DNA from: Sedimentitalea arenosa
GTDB lineage: Bacteria > Pseudomonadota > Alphaproteobacteria > Rhodobacterales > Rhodobacteraceae
Assembly: GCF_016428585.1 (NCBI RefSeq)
Contig: NZ_JAELVR010000001.1
Span: forward strand, 372,001-436,000
DNA length: 64,000 bases
Reading direction: 5' to 3'
Part shown: positions 47,656-57,834 of the stretch, in pieces
Layout of the letters: every line of letters starts with the position of its first letter
Numbering within the stretch: the first letter of the stretch is position 1
Position numbers and translations under genes: made by a program
Notes under the pieces: model-generated
Told to the model about the DNA's origin: nothing
Seen by the model: only the letters and a program-made list of their open reading frames with translations
Database searches by the model: none

Positions 47656-49056
47656 TCAGTCAGACGCATCCTTGAGCCTGTCCAGGGTCTCTTGGCGCCC
47701 CAGAACCAGCATCATGTCAAACACCGAAGGTGTCACGGTCCGGCCCGCGAGCGCTGCGCGAAGCGGACCCGCCAACTTGCCGAACTTGGTTTCCCGAGAT
47801 TCGGCAAACCCGTTCAAAACCTCCTCCAGGTTGTCTCGCGACCAGCTAGCATTTTGCAGATGCGGCGTCAATTCTGACAGTATACCATTGGATACCGTCG
47901 CAAGAGCCTTAGCGGCCTTCTCGTCCGGCACGACGGGTCGAGAGGTTAGCACAAAGTGCGCCTTTTCAAGCAGTTCCGGGAATGTCCGCGCCCGGTCCTT
48001 GAGGCAATACATCGCACGCTCCAGATCGTCCTCCTGCCGCTCGCTCAGGGGCGGAAGGCCGGCCGCGGCGAGGTATGCTACAATTTCATGCCGCAAAGCA
48101 GCATCCTCCATCACCGCGATGTGCTGGCCCGACAGATTCTCGAGTTTCTTGAGGTCGAACCGTGCCGGGCTCTTGCCGATTCCGTCCAGATCGAACCATT
48201 CGAGTGCCTGCGCGTCGCTGAAGAACTCGTCATCGCCATGGCTCCAGCCGAGCCGGGCAAGGTAATTGCGCATGCCCGCGGCCGGATAGCCCATCGCCTG
48301 ATACTCCTGCGCCCCAAGCGCGCCGTGCCGCTTTGAGAGCTTCTTGCCGTCGGGACCGTGGATCAGCGGAATATGCGCCCAGACCGGAACCTGCCAGCCC
48401 ATCGCGTCATAGATCATCATCTGTCGCGCGGCGTTGTTGAGGTGATCGTCGCCGCGGATGACGTGGGTCACGCCCATGTCGTGATCGTCGACCACGACGG
48501 CCAGCATATAGACGGGGGTCCCGTCGCCGCGCAGCAACACCATGTCGTCGAGCTGGTCGTTGCGGATGGTCACGTCGCCCTGCACCTCGTCACGGATCAC
48601 GGTGACCCCGTCCAGTGGCGCCTTGATGCGGATGACGAAGGGCGCATCCGGGTGCGTTTCTGGATCGGCGTCGCGCCATGGACTGCGAAACAGCGTGCTC
48701 TTTCCCTCGGCGCGCGCGGCCTCGCGGAAGGCCGCGATTTCCTCCTGCGTCGAGAAACACTTGTAGGCCTTCCCGCGCGCGAGCAACTCCTGCGCCACGG
48801 CGGCATGGCGCGCCGCGCCGTCGTACTGGCTGATGACGTCGCCATCGTGATCGAGGCCCAGCCAGTCGAGCCCTTGCAGGATCGCCGCCGTCGCCTCGGG
48901 TGTCGAGCGGGCGCGGTCCGTGTCCTCGATGCGGAGCAGGAACTTGCCGCCCCGCCCGCGGGCATAGAGCCAGTTGAACAGCGCCGTGCGCGCGCCGCCG
49001 ATGTGCAGGAACCCGGTGGGCGACGGGGCGAAACGGGTGACGACGGGCTGACTCAT
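47656..49056 (-). CDS. gltX: Glutamyl-tRNA synthetase
   Basis: The ATG at 49056 ([20 protein letters not shown]) places the HIGH-like motif [13 protein letters not shown] at residues 9-21; longer upstream starts are not family-like. The 466-residue protein has the KMSKS-like KKLSKRHGA after PLIHGPDG. It charges tRNA-Glu, and if the organism lacks glutaminyl-tRNA synthetase it may also charge tRNA-Gln for amidation. It is divergent from comEC across 80 nt. Confidence 0.97.
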   Translation of the reverse strand: MSQPVVTRFAPSPTGFLHIGGARTALFNWLYARGRGGKFLLRIEDTDRARSTPEATAAILQGLDWLGLDHDGDVISQYDGAARHAAVAQELLARGKAYKCFSTQEEIAAFREAARAEGKSTLFRSPWRDADPETHPDAPFVIRIKAPLDGVTVIRDEVQGDVTIRNDQLDDMVLLRGDGTPVYMLAVVVDDHDMGVTHVIRGDDHLNNAARQMMIYDAMGWQVPVWAHIPLIHGPDGKKLSKRHGALGAQEYQAMGYPAAGMRNYLARLGWSHGDDEFFSDAQALEWFDLDGIGKSPARFDLKKLENLSGQHIAVMEDAALRHEIVAYLAAAGLPPLSERQEDDLERAMYCLKDRARTFPELLEKAHFVLTSRPVVPDEKAAKALATVSNGILSELTPHLQNASWSRDNLEEVLNGFAESRETKFGKLAGPLRAALAGRTVTPSVFDMMLVLGRQETLDRLKDASD

Positions 49057-49136
49057 GGGCGGGGATTTACCTTTTGATAACCAAGACAAGGCTAGGGTTT
49101 GCGCCTGTCTAGCGAGCCTCACGGCGGGGAGCAAGC

Positions 49137-51203
49137 ATGCGCGGTCTGAGGCGGACCCTTGCCCGGTGCGACCTGGTTCTGTTGAACCAGCGCGGACATC
49201 TCTTTCCCTGGATACCGGTCTTCCTTGCGATCGGGATCGGGCTGTACTTCCTCTGTCCCGTCGAGCCCGCGCCCTGGGTGCACGCTGCATTGCTTGCCAC
49301 GGGGGCGCTTGGCGCTGCCGTGGCCCTGCGCTGGCCCGGCGGGCTGACGAGCCTCGGCTGGGTATTGGCGCTGTCGGCGGCGGGCTTCTGCCTCGCCGGC
49401 CTGCGAGCCCACCAGGTGGTCGGGCCGGTGCTCGACTGGCGCTACTACGGTCCGGTCGAGGGCCGCGTCGTGGGGTTGGATCGCTCCGCCTCGGACGCGG
49501 TGCGCGTGACGCTCGACCGGGTTCGGCTCGAAAGGGTGGGCCCCGACAAGCGCCCGGACAAGGTGCGCATTTCTCTGCATGGCCCTCCGGCCGAACTGGT
49601 GCCGGGGCAGCGGATCATGACAACCGGGCATCTGTCTCCACCACAAGGGCCGGTGGAACCCGGCGGGTTCGATTTCCGCCGGCACGCCTGGTTCCAGGGG
49701 TTGGGCGCGGTCGGTTACACGCGCAACCCGGTGCTGACGGTCGCGCCGCCCGGTGAAGGGCGCACGGGTCTCTTCATCTTCGCGCTGCGCATGGCGGTGT
49801 CCGATCATATCCGACGGGTTCTGCCGGGGGATGTGGGTGGGTTTGCCGCCGCCGTCACCGCGGGGGATCGCAGCGGTGTCAGTCAGGTCGCGCTCGACGC
49901 CCTGCGTGCCAGCAACCTCGCCCACCTTCTCGCGATCTCGGGGTTGCACATGGGGTTGCTGTCGGGGTTCGTCTTCGCGGCGTTGCGCATGGGATTGTCC
50001 CTTGTTCCAGCCTTGGCCCTGCGCTTTCCGGTCAAGAAGATCGCAGCCGTCGGGGCGCTTGGCGCAGCGGCGGTCTACCTAGCGCTGTCCGGTGGCAATG
50101 TGGCGACCGAGCGGGCGTTCATCATGGTGGCGGTCGTGTTGCTGGCGGTGCTGGTCGATCGGCGCGCCTTTTCGCTTCGCGCGGTGGCGATGGCCGCGCT
50201 GATCGTTCTGGTTCTGCGGCCCGAGGCGTTGCTGGGGCCTGGGTTCCAGATGTCCTTTGCCGCCACGACGGCGTTAGTCGCGTTCTTTGGCTGGTTGCGG
50301 GATGCCGACCTGCCGCGCGCGCCCGGCTGGGCTAAACCGGTGCTGGGCGTTGTCCTGTCCTCGGCCATCGCGGGCCTGGCGACCGCGCCGATCGGAGCAG
50401 CACATTTCAACACGATGTCGCATTACGGGCTGTTCGCCAACTTGCTGTCGGTGCCGTTGATGGGAGTTTTGGTGATCCCCGCGGCCGTTCTGGCACTGTT
50501 TCTCGCCCCGCTGGGGCTCGAGATCGTGGGGCTATACCCGATGGGGCTGGGTCTGCGCTGGATCCTCGGCGTGGCGCATGTCGTGACGGGGCTCGATGGC
50601 GCGCAAAGCCATGTGCCCGGGCCGGGGCCTTGGGTTCTGCCTATGATGGCGCTGGGGATGCTCTGGCTGATGCTGTGGCAGGGGCGGTCCCGACTGATCG
50701 GCCTCGCGCCCGCAGCGGTCGCTTTCGCACTCTGGACGCAGGCTGATCGACCGATGGTGCTGGTCGCCGATACCGGAGGGCTTGTTGGCGTCATGACCGA
50801 GCAGGGCCGCGCCCTCAGCAAGCCACGTGGGGCGGGGTTCGTCGCGCGCAACTGGCTCGAGAATGATGGCGACGGGATCGATCAGACCGGTGCCGCCGCG
50901 CGCTGGCCGGGGCCGGAGGGCAAGCTGCGGCGCGTGGCGCTCGCCGCGACCGAGGTGGTTCACGTGATCGGCAAGACCGGCGCGGCTGAGATCGAAAGCT
51001 GCGTCGCAGGGGAAGTGGTGATTTCGTCGGTGCCGTTGCGCCTCGACGGGCCGTGCGAGGTATTCGACCCGAAACGCCTGTTGCGCACCGGCAGCCTCGC
51101 CATTTCCGACAAGGGCATCGTCACGGCACAGGAGAAGGCCGGCGCCCGGATCTGGAACACGCCGCCGGCCCCCAAGGCAAGGCGCTTGGCGTTGCGTCAG
51201 TAG
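49137..51203 (+). CDS. comEC: ComEC/Rec2 family membrane protein
   Basis: The 688-residue protein has about ten membrane segments and the competence-domain core [20 protein letters not shown]. An N-terminal DUF4131-like region precedes it ([38 protein letters not shown]). In competent bacteria ComEC passes single-stranded DNA into the cytoplasm. The C-terminal region (about 560-688) lies where the metallo-beta-lactamase-like domain would be, but I see no HxHxDH motif. Its stop overlaps the lexA stop by 7 nt in convergent orientation. Confidence 0.88.
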   Translation: MRGLRRTLARCDLVLLNQRGHLFPWIPVFLAIGIGLYFLCPVEPAPWVHAALLATGALGAAVALRWPGGLTSLGWVLALSAAGFCLAGLRAHQVVGPVLDWRYYGPVEGRVVGLDRSASDAVRVTLDRVRLERVGPDKRPDKVRISLHGPPAELVPGQRIMTTGHLSPPQGPVEPGGFDFRRHAWFQGLGAVGYTRNPVLTVAPPGEGRTGLFIFALRMAVSDHIRRVLPGDVGGFAAAVTAGDRSGVSQVALDALRASNLAHLLAISGLHMGLLSGFVFAALRMGLSLVPALALRFPVKKIAAVGALGAAAVYLALSGGNVATERAFIMVAVVLLAVLVDRRAFSLRAVAMAALIVLVLRPEALLGPGFQMSFAATTALVAFFGWLRDADLPRAPGWAKPVLGVVLSSAIAGLATAPIGAAHFNTMSHYGLFANLLSVPLMGVLVIPAAVLALFLAPLGLEIVGLYPMGLGLRWILGVAHVVTGLDGAQSHVPGPGPWVLPMMALGMLWLMLWQGRSRLIGLAPAAVAFALWTQADRPMVLVADTGGLVGVMTEQGRALSKPRGAGFVARNWLENDGDGIDQTGAAARWPGPEGKLRRVALAATEVVHVIGKTGAAEIESCVAGEVVISSVPLRLDGPCEVFDPKRLLRTGSLAISDKGIVTAQEKAGARIWNTPPAPKARRLALRQ

Positions 51204-51895
51204 GTGCGGATCAGCCCGACGAGGACGCCCTGCACCTTGACCTTGTCATCGGGAAACACGCGGGTTTCATAGGCCGGGTTGGCGGCCTCGAGCGCGATGG
51301 CGTTGCCGCGGCGCATGAAGCGTTTGAGCGTCGCCTCGTGATCTTCGACCAGCGCCACGACGATGTCGCCGTTGTTGGCGGTCGAGGTTTCGCGGATCAC
51401 CACCACGTCGCCGTTGTTGATGCCTGCCTCGATCATCGAGTCGCCCTTGACCTCGAGCGCGTAATGCTCGCCCGTGGTCGAGATCATCTGCTGAGGGACC
51501 GCGACCTGGTGCGCGCTGTCGCTGATCGCCTCGATCGGGACACCGGCCGCGATGCGACCGACCAGCGGAAGTTCGATCGCCGCGACGCTGACGGGGTCGG
51601 CGTTGGCGGGCCGCGGTGTGTCGGGCCTGTCACCATCGATCACGCGCGGGCTGAAGCCTGCCGTCGATGCACCGCCGAGGCTTTCGGGCAGGCGGACGAT
51701 CTCGATTGCGCGGGCGCGGTGGGCAAGGCGACGGATGAACCCGCGTTCCTCGAGCGCCGTGATCAGGCGGTGAATGCCGGACTTGCTGCGCAGGTCCAGC
51801 GCGATCTTCATTTCGTCGAAACTGGGCGGAACACCGTCGCGCTGCACCCGCTTGTGAATAAATTCCAGCAAGTCCAGCTGCTTCTTGGTCAACAT
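51197..51895 (-). CDS. lexA: SOS repressor LexA
   Basis: The 232-residue protein has an N-terminal winged helix ([19 protein letters not shown], then [20 protein letters not shown]) and a self-cleaving peptidase domain. The cleavage site is Ala117-Gly118 (GRIAAGVPI), the nucleophile is Ser153 (GDSMIEAGI) and the general base is Lys191 (EATLKRF). An exact GTTC-N7-GTTC box lies 33-47 nt before the start codon, so it represses itself. It is downstream of moeA by 81 nt and converges with comEC. Confidence 0.98.
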   Translation of the reverse strand: MLTKKQLDLLEFIHKRVQRDGVPPSFDEMKIALDLRSKSGIHRLITALEERGFIRRLAHRARAIEIVRLPESLGGASTAGFSPRVIDGDRPDTPRPANADPVSVAAIELPLVGRIAAGVPIEAISDSAHQVAVPQQMISTTGEHYALEVKGDSMIEAGINNGDVVVIRETSTANNGDIVVALVEDHEATLKRFMRRGNAIALEAANPAYETRVFPDDKVKVQGVLVGLIRTY

Positions 51896-51927
51896 TGCCT
51901 GTACCTCCGGTTGGCCCGTTTGGCTTT

Positions 51928-51942
51928 GTTCTAGGCATGTTC
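51928..51942. promoter_or_regulatory. LexA (SOS) box upstream of lexA
   Basis: The sequence GTTCTAGGCATGTTC (forward strand) is an exact GTTC-N7-GTTC direct repeat, the LexA operator of alphaproteobacteria. It lies between the moeA stop and the lexA start and would make lexA self-regulated even though the upstream genes lie close by. Confidence 0.9.
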
Positions 51943-51976
51943 CCGTTTTGTGTCAACGGGTTTGCGCAGCCCGTGG

Positions 51977-53149
51977 CTAGAGCGGAAGGTAGTTGACCAT
52001 CGCGCCGGCCTTGAGTGGCGGGTCGTTGGGCGGGCGCACCAGCAGCGCGTTGGCCTGTGAAAGCACCGTGAGCAGGGAGCTGTCCTGGTTGTCGAACGCG
52101 CGCAGACTGCCGCCTTCGATCACTGCGCGCATGTAGTGTTCCCGAGGGCCGTTCCGGTCGAGGTCGGCGCTCAGCGCGATCTGGCGCAGCGGGGGCAGGT
52201 CTGTACCCAGCCCCAGCATGGCGCGGATCATCGGCGCAAGGAAGATATGGCCGCAGACCATGGCGGATACCGGGTTGCCGGGCAGACCGACCATCGCCGC
52301 GCCGTTGAGCTTGCCCGCCATCAGCGGTTTGCCGGGCCGCATCGCGACCTTGTAAAACGACCGGGCCATACCCATGTCCGCCGCCGCCTGTCCGACAAGG
52401 TCGTGATCGCCCACCGAGGCGCCGCCGATGCTGACGATCAGGTCGGCACCCTCGGCAAGCTCGAAGGCCGTGCGCAGCGAGGACAGCGTATCCCGTGCGA
52501 TCGGCAGAAGCCGTGCTGTGGCGCCCAGCCCCTCGAGCATCGCCTTCAGACCGAAGCTGTTGGAGGCGATGATCTGGTCCGGTCCCGGCGTTTCCCCCGG
52601 CATCACCAGTTCGTCTCCGGTGGCGAGGATCGCCACAACGGGTTTGCGTGTCACCGGCACCACGGGGATGTTCATCGACGCCAGCAGCGCGATGTCCTGC
52701 GGAGCGAGGATGCGGGGCGCGGACATGGTCGTGCCGACGGTGAAATCGCCGCCCGCCGGACGGATATTGGTCTTGTTGCCAGGGTCCGCGACGATGGTGA
52801 TGAGATCGCCGGCGCGGCCCACGTCCTCCTGGATGACCACGAAATCGGTACCTTCGGGGATCGGTGCGCCTGTAAAGATGCGCACCGCCTGACCCGGGCC
52901 GACCCTCCCAACAAAGGCGTGGCCGGCGGCGGCCTCGCCGATCACCTTGAACATGGCGTCGCGCTCGACCTCAGCCGCCTTCATCGCGTAGCCGTCCATC
53001 GAAGAGGCCGCGAAAGGCGGCTGGTCGCGCCGGGCGCTGACGGGTCGCGCCAACACCCGCCCGGCGGCCTCAATCAGCGGCACCTCTTCGGCCGGCAGCG
53101 GCGCCACGAGGTCGAACAGCGCGGCGCGGGCTTCGGCGACCGGGATCAT
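51977..53149 (-). CDS. moeA: Molybdopterin molybdenumtransferase MoeA
   Basis: MoeA inserts molybdate into adenylated molybdopterin, the last step of molybdenum cofactor synthesis. The 390-residue protein contains [15 protein letters not shown] near the start, [37 protein letters not shown] and [20 protein letters not shown], all typical. It overlaps moaC by 4 nt (ATGA). This places the gene in a translationally coupled run that begins with trpG. Confidence 0.96.
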   Translation of the reverse strand: MIPVAEARAALFDLVAPLPAEEVPLIEAAGRVLARPVSARRDQPPFAASSMDGYAMKAAEVERDAMFKVIGEAAAGHAFVGRVGPGQAVRIFTGAPIPEGTDFVVIQEDVGRAGDLITIVADPGNKTNIRPAGGDFTVGTTMSAPRILAPQDIALLASMNIPVVPVTRKPVVAILATGDELVMPGETPGPDQIIASNSFGLKAMLEGLGATARLLPIARDTLSSLRTAFELAEGADLIVSIGGASVGDHDLVGQAAADMGMARSFYKVAMRPGKPLMAGKLNGAAMVGLPGNPVSAMVCGHIFLAPMIRAMLGLGTDLPPLRQIALSADLDRNGPREHYMRAVIEGGSLRAFDNQDSSLLTVLSQANALLVRPPNDPPLKAGAMVNYLPL

Positions 53150-53619
53150 TCGGCCTCGTAACGGCCGGATTTGCCGCCATCCTTCAGGACCACGCGGATC
53201 CCGCCGATCTCCATCGCCTTGTCCACCGCCTTGGTCATGTCATAGACCGTGAGCGCGGCTGTGCTGACGGCGGTCAGTGCCTCCATCTCGACCCCGGTCT
53301 GACCGGTTGTCTTGACCGTTGCCTCGATCTGCACGCCGGGCAGGTCGGTATCGAGCGTCAGGTCGACCGCGACCTTGGTCACCGGCAGCGGGTGACAGAG
53401 CGGGATCAGGTCGGGTGTCTTCTTGGCCCCCATGATCCCGGCCAGCCTTGCGACCCCCAGAACATCACCCTTCTTCGCGCGACCGTCCGCGATCAGATCA
53501 AAGGTGGCGCGGGCCATGCGGACATGACCGCGCGCCGTGGCGATGCGGGTGGTCGTCGCCTTGTCCGAGACATCGACCATATGCGCATCGCCCTTGGCGT
53601 CGAAATGCGTGAGCGCCAT
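53146..53619 (-). CDS. moaC: Cyclic pyranopterin monophosphate synthase MoaC
   Basis: The ATG at 53619 ([20 protein letters not shown]) gives 157 residues, standard for MoaC. Signatures include [20 protein letters not shown] and [20 protein letters not shown], with the catalytic [12 protein letters not shown] end. It makes cyclic pyranopterin from the MoaA product. Its start overlaps the trpC stop by one base (TGATG) and its end overlaps moeA by 4 nt. Confidence 0.96.
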   Translation of the reverse strand: MALTHFDAKGDAHMVDVSDKATTTRIATARGHVRMARATFDLIADGRAKKGDVLGVARLAGIMGAKKTPDLIPLCHPLPVTKVAVDLTLDTDLPGVQIEATVKTTGQTGVEMEALTAVSTAALTVYDMTKAVDKAMEIGGIRVVLKDGGKSGRYEAE

Positions 53620-54431
53620 CACATGCCACCGGCGGTCAGCGGGTTCTCGAGCAGGGTGCGCGTGGCCGCGGCGACGTCGTCCTGGCGCATCAGGCTTTCG
53701 CCGATCAGGAAATCGCGCACGCCGTAGCGCGCCATTTCGGCCAGGTCCTCGGCCGTGTTCAGCCCGCTTTCGCAAACGATCACACGATCAACGGGCACCA
53801 GTTTGCTGAGCCGGCGGGTCACGTCGAGCGAGGTTTCGAAGGTGCGCAGGTCGCGGTTGTTGATGCCGATCAGCGGGCTCTTGAGGTTGGCGGCGCGGCT
53901 CAGTTCGTTCTCGTCATGGACTTCGATGAGCACGTCCATGCCCCATTCGATCGCCGTCGCTTCCAGCTCGGCGGCCTGGGTGTCCTCGACTGTGGCCATG
54001 ATGATGAGGATGCAATCCGCCCCCAGCGCCCGCGCCTCGACGACCTGGTAGGGGTCGTACATGAAGTCCTTGCGCAGGACCGGCAGGCTGCAGGCGTCCC
54101 GTGCGGCACCCAGATAGTCCTTGGCGCCCTGGAAGCTGGGCGTGTCGGTCAGCACGGACAGGCAGGTCGCGCCGCCCGTCTCATAGGCCTCGGCCAGTGC
54201 GGACGGGTCGAAATCGGCACGGATCAAGCCCTTGGACGGGCTTGCCTTCTTGATTTCGGCGATCAGCCCGTAACCCTCGCGGCTGGCCATGTTCAGGGCT
54301 TCGAAGAAGGGACGGACCGGCCCAGCGGCGCTGGCGGAGGCTTCGATCTCCTCCAGCGGATGCGCGGCCTTGTCGGCGGCAATTTCTTCGAGCTTGTAGG
54401 CCTTGATCCGGTCGAGAACGGTCTCTGTCAT
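53619..54431 (-). CDS. trpC: Indole-3-glycerol-phosphate synthase
   Basis: TrpC closes the indole ring in tryptophan synthesis. The ATG at 54431 ([20 protein letters not shown]) gives 270 residues. The barrel motifs are [20 protein letters not shown] (catalytic Lys region), [20 protein letters not shown] and [16 protein letters not shown], ending at [20 protein letters not shown]. It overlaps trpD by 4 nt (ATGA). There is no fused TrpF domain. Confidence 0.97.
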   Translation of the reverse strand: MTETVLDRIKAYKLEEIAADKAAHPLEEIEASASAAGPVRPFFEALNMASREGYGLIAEIKKASPSKGLIRADFDPSALAEAYETGGATCLSVLTDTPSFQGAKDYLGAARDACSLPVLRKDFMYDPYQVVEARALGADCILIIMATVEDTQAAELEATAIEWGMDVLIEVHDENELSRAANLKSPLIGINNRDLRTFETSLDVTRRLSKLVPVDRVIVCESGLNTAEDLAEMARYGVRDFLIGESLMRQDDVAAATRTLLENPLTAGGM

Positions 54432-55447
54432 GCGGGCTCCTGGGTGATGCGGGCCAATGTGGTGATCTTGTCGCGGGCGGACCCGCTGTCGATGCTCTCG
54501 GCGGCGCGGCCCACGCCCTCGCGCAGGTCGTCCACGGTACCCGCGACGACCAGGGCCGCGGCGGCGTTCAACAGCACCGCGTCGCGATAGGCCGAGCGCT
54601 CGCCGTCGAGCAGGGCGCGCAGGGCGGCGGCGTTGGCCTCGGGCGTGCCGCCGAGGATGTCTTCGAAGGGATGAACCGGCAGGCCGGCATCCTCTGGATG
54701 TAGTTCGACCTCCTTGACGACGCCGTCCTCCAACGCAGCGATCCAGCTGACGCCGGCAATGGTCAACTCGTCGGTGCCGTCGCTGCCGTGGACCAGCCAG
54801 GCGCGGTCCGATCCCAGGGCAGCCAGCGTTTCCGCCATCGGTCGGATCAGGTCGCGCGAGAAGGCACCGGTCAACTGGCGCTTGACGCCGGCCGGGTTGG
54901 TCAGCGGGCCGAGGATGTTGAAGATCGTGCGGGTGCCCAGCTCGGCCCTGCTGGGACCGACATGGGCCATCGCGGGGTGATGCATGGGGGCCATCATGAA
55001 GGCGATGCCGACCTCGCTGAGCGCGCGCTCGACGACCTTGGGGCCGACCATGACATTGAGGCCCAGCTGTGTCAGCGCATCCGCCGCGCCGGATTTCGAC
55101 GAGAGGTTGCGGTTGCCGTGCTTGGCGACCGGTACGCCTGCGCCCGCCACCACGAAAGCGGTGGCGGTCGAGATGTTCAGCGTGCCCTTGCCGTCGCCGC
55201 CGGTTCCGACGATGTCGATCGCGCCATCGGGTGCCTGCACACGGTGGCACTTGCCGCGCATCACCGCGGCGGCCGCGGCGAACTCGTCGACGGTCTCGCC
55301 GCGGGTGCGCAGCGCCATCAGCAAGCCGCCGATCTGGCTGGGGGTCGCTTCGCCCTCGAACAGGATCGTGAAGGCGGTTTCGGCCTCGTCACGGGTCAGG
55401 GGGCGTTCGGCGGCGGCGCCGATCAGCGGTTTCAGCGCATCACTCAT
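54428..55447 (-). CDS. trpD: Anthranilate phosphoribosyltransferase
   Basis: TrpD joins anthranilate to phosphoribosyl pyrophosphate. The ATG at 55447 ([20 protein letters not shown]) gives 339 residues. [20 protein letters not shown] is the PRPP-binding motif, followed by [40 protein letters not shown] and [12 protein letters not shown] are further family signatures. The start overlaps the trpG stop by 4 nt. The glutamine amidotransferase is a separate gene rather than a TrpGD fusion. Confidence 0.97.
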   Translation of the reverse strand: MSDALKPLIGAAAERPLTRDEAETAFTILFEGEATPSQIGGLLMALRTRGETVDEFAAAAAVMRGKCHRVQAPDGAIDIVGTGGDGKGTLNISTATAFVVAGAGVPVAKHGNRNLSSKSGAADALTQLGLNVMVGPKVVERALSEVGIAFMMAPMHHPAMAHVGPSRAELGTRTIFNILGPLTNPAGVKRQLTGAFSRDLIRPMAETLAALGSDRAWLVHGSDGTDELTIAGVSWIAALEDGVVKEVELHPEDAGLPVHPFEDILGGTPEANAAALRALLDGERSAYRDAVLLNAAAALVVAGTVDDLREGVGRAAESIDSGSARDKITTLARITQEPA

Positions 55448-56025
55448 GCCGGAACCTTCAGATCTGTAAGGAAGTTGCGCAACAAGGCGTGGCCATGCTC
55501 GGAAGCGATGGATTCCGGGTGGAACTGGACGCCGTGGATCGGCAGATCGCGGTGCTGCAGCCCCATGATGGTGCCATCTTCCAGTTCCGCCGTGACGGTC
55601 AGGCAATCGGGCAGGCTGGGGCGGTCCACCACCAGCGAATGATAACGCGTGGCGTCGAAGGGCGATGGCAGCCCATCGAACACGCCGGTACCGGTGTGAT
55701 GCACGCGGCCCATCTTGCCATGCACGATCTCGTGGCAGCGCACCACCTTGCCGCCGAACGCCTGTCCGATGGTCTGATGCCCGAGGCACACGCCCATCAG
55801 CGGCGTGCCCGTTTCGGCTGCCGCCTCGGTCAATGCGAGGCAGATGCCCGCCTGATCGGGATCGCAAGGACCGGGGGACAGCAGGATGCCCGCGGGGTTC
55901 ATTGCCATGGCCTGTTGAACGTCCAGCGCGTCGTTGCGCCGGATCACAACGTCCGCGCCAAGCTCGCCCAGATAGTGCACGAGGTTGTAGGTGAAGGAGT
56001 CATAGTTGTCGATCAGCAGCAGCAT
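55444..56025 (-). CDS. trpG: Anthranilate synthase glutamine amidotransferase subunit
   Basis: The 193-residue class I amidotransferase has the catalytic Cys in [15 protein letters not shown] and the His-Glu pair in [14 protein letters not shown]. It supplies ammonia to TrpE, which is encoded 2.5 kb away in this window (58540-60051) in the same direction. The gene heads the trpG-trpD-trpC-moaC-moeA run. On the reverse strand, TTGACG about 95 nt upstream could be a -35 element. Confidence 0.96.
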   Translation of the reverse strand: MLLLIDNYDSFTYNLVHYLGELGADVVIRRNDALDVQQAMAMNPAGILLSPGPCDPDQAGICLALTEAAAETGTPLMGVCLGHQTIGQAFGGKVVRCHEIVHGKMGRVHHTGTGVFDGLPSPFDATRYHSLVVDRPSLPDCLTVTAELEDGTIMGLQHRDLPIHGVQFHPESIASEHGHALLRNFLTDLKVPA

Positions 56026-56200
56026 CGGGCATTCGTTCGATATGGGGTAGAGGCCGGAGCCTCAGGGGCGGTATAAGGATCGCACCATACATGTTCAGGC
56101 TTGCCGGTCAGCGTCAAGGGCGCAAAACCGGTCCCGCGGCGCGAAAAACCTTTTGAAAACGGTGCGCGACGGTTCGGGAAACAGGAGAGGCAGAGGCGAG

Positions 56201-57655
56201 ATGCGCGGATTTCTCAGCGGCTTGGTCTGGGGTGGCCTGCTGTCGGCGGCGGGGCTGGTCAGCCTGTCGCTGCTGATGCGGCCACCGCCACCGCCCGAGG
56301 TGGTTCAGAGCCCGCCGGACCTGACGGGAACGGCAGGTGCGACCGTGCCGGCGCTGTCCACAGGATTGCCAGCGACGGACCCGGAGGTGACGCTGGCGGC
56401 CCCCCCCGAACCGGCTGTTCCGGAGCCCGACACTCCGGCGGACCCGTCCGAGGAGGCCGTCCGGGCGCGGGCGCCTGTGGTCGAAGGGACGGAGCCGGAC
56501 CGGCCCGCGCCGCCGGCGGGTCCGGTCCCGCGCGCCGATCTCGCCGCGCCGGACCGCGAGAGCCTGCGGGATGCGCCGCGGACCGCGATCCGTCCGTTTC
56601 CGCCGCCGTCCGGAGAACCGGGTGCGGAGGCCGATCTTTCGGTGAACGAACGGCCGCGTGTCGGCAGCCGGGTCGATGAATTGGCGCCGGTGTCCGATGA
56701 GCCTGCGCCGGAGATCGTGGCGGATCCTGCACCGGCGTTGCCGCGCGGCCCGGTGCGGATCGATCCGCCGGACGCGGGCCGCGGGCCGTCCTCGGCCCCT
56801 GCCGCCCGCGCCGGCGGCGCGGCGCCGGAAGCAGTCACCGAGCCGCCGGCGGAGCGCGCCCGGATCGCCGCCCTGCCGCAGGCCGGCATCGACAGCACGG
56901 CCAGCCCTTCGATCGGAACACCGGTTGCGCCCTTGACCGAGCGCAGCGACCAGATGGAAGAAGAGGTCGAGAAAACCGTTCCCTTGCAGGCGTTTGCGGC
57001 GGATTTCCAAAGTGATGGGGAGCAGCCCCTGATGGCCATCGTGCTGATCGACGATGCCGCGACGAGCGTCGGCGCTGCGCTGGGCGCGTTCCCGTATCCG
57101 GTCACCCTTGCGGTCGATCCCACCGCGCCGGGAGCGGCGGATCGTGCCGCGCGGCACCGTGCGGCGGGGCACGAGGTCGTCGCGCTGATCGACTTGCCGC
57201 AGGCCGCGACAGCACAGGATACCGAGGTGCTGCTGACCGCAGGTCTCGCGCGTCTGCCCGAGACCGTGGCGCTGATCGAGGGGACGCGCAGCGGTATCCA
57301 GGGCAACCGGGACATGTCGCGGCAGGTCACCGAGGTGGCACGCGCGTCGGGGCGGGGGCTCATCACCCAGCCCTCGGGGCTGAACACGGTGCAGAAGCTG
57401 GCACTGCGCGACGGGGTGCCGTCGGCGGTGGTGTTCCGCGATCTGGACGGTGCGGGGCAGACGGCCGAGCAGATCCGGCAGGTGCTGGACCGCGCGGCGT
57501 TCCGAGCCGGTCAAGAAGGCGGAGTCGTCGTGCTGGGGCGGCTGCGGCCCGAGACGATCTCGGCGCTGGTTCTGTGGGGATTGCAGGACCGGACGGGCCG
57601 GGTGGCGGTGGCGCCGGTCTCGGCGGTGCTGCGGCGCGCGGCCGGGGCGGAGTAG
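56201..57655 (+). CDS. Divergent polysaccharide deacetylase (YibQ/DUF610 type), anchored
   Basis: The ATG at 56201 (MRGFLSGLVWGGLLSAAGLV) opens an N-terminal membrane anchor. A long Pro/Ala/Glu-rich linker (about residues 30-250) follows, likely periplasmic and extended. The last 230 residues are the YibQ-like NodB-fold domain (PLMAIVLIDDAATSVGAALG, then FPYPVTLAVDP and GHEVVALIDLPQAA). Such proteins are thought to act on envelope polysaccharides, but the YibQ branch is often catalytically altered. It is divergent from trpG. Confidence 0.8.
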   Translation: MRGFLSGLVWGGLLSAAGLVSLSLLMRPPPPPEVVQSPPDLTGTAGATVPALSTGLPATDPEVTLAAPPEPAVPEPDTPADPSEEAVRARAPVVEGTEPDRPAPPAGPVPRADLAAPDRESLRDAPRTAIRPFPPPSGEPGAEADLSVNERPRVGSRVDELAPVSDEPAPEIVADPAPALPRGPVRIDPPDAGRGPSSAPAARAGGAAPEAVTEPPAERARIAALPQAGIDSTASPSIGTPVAPLTERSDQMEEEVEKTVPLQAFAADFQSDGEQPLMAIVLIDDAATSVGAALGAFPYPVTLAVDPTAPGAADRAARHRAAGHEVVALIDLPQAATAQDTEVLLTAGLARLPETVALIEGTRSGIQGNRDMSRQVTEVARASGRGLITQPSGLNTVQKLALRDGVPSAVVFRDLDGAGQTAEQIRQVLDRAAFRAGQEGGVVVLGRLRPETISALVLWGLQDRTGRVAVAPVSAVLRRAAGAE

Positions 57656-57684
57656 GGCGATGTGCCCCGTCCGGCCCGAATCCG

Positions 57685-57731
57685 GGCGTATGGCTTGCGT
57701 GCAGATTGTGTGCATACCGCGTGCATACGCC
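57685..57731. repeat. Three phased 11-bp repeats within an inverted repeat, upstream of the NYN ribonuclease gene
   Basis: Three consecutive 11-base units begin with GTGCA: GTGCAGATTGT (57699-57709), GTGCATACCGC (57710-57720) and GTGCATACGCC (57721-57731). The last two differ at two bases. GGCGTATG at 57685-57692 is the exact inverse of CATACGCC at 57724-57731. The block lies about 100 nt before the next start. Period 11 is close to one helical turn, as in a regulator binding site. Confidence 0.55.
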
Positions 57732-57834
57732 GTCTGCCCGGTCCGGGCGGGTCGGGGTGGCGGTTCAGGAAGTGTTAACACCGGTCTGATCTGATCGCGC
57801 GCGGTTTCACGGTTTGCGGCGCGTCGGGGGTGCC

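Noticed and set aside
57690-57794. A 34-codon frame upstream of the NYN ribonuclease gene
   Set aside because: It overlaps the phased repeats, has no ribosome site and shows no known motif, so the repeats are the better explanation of the sequence pattern.
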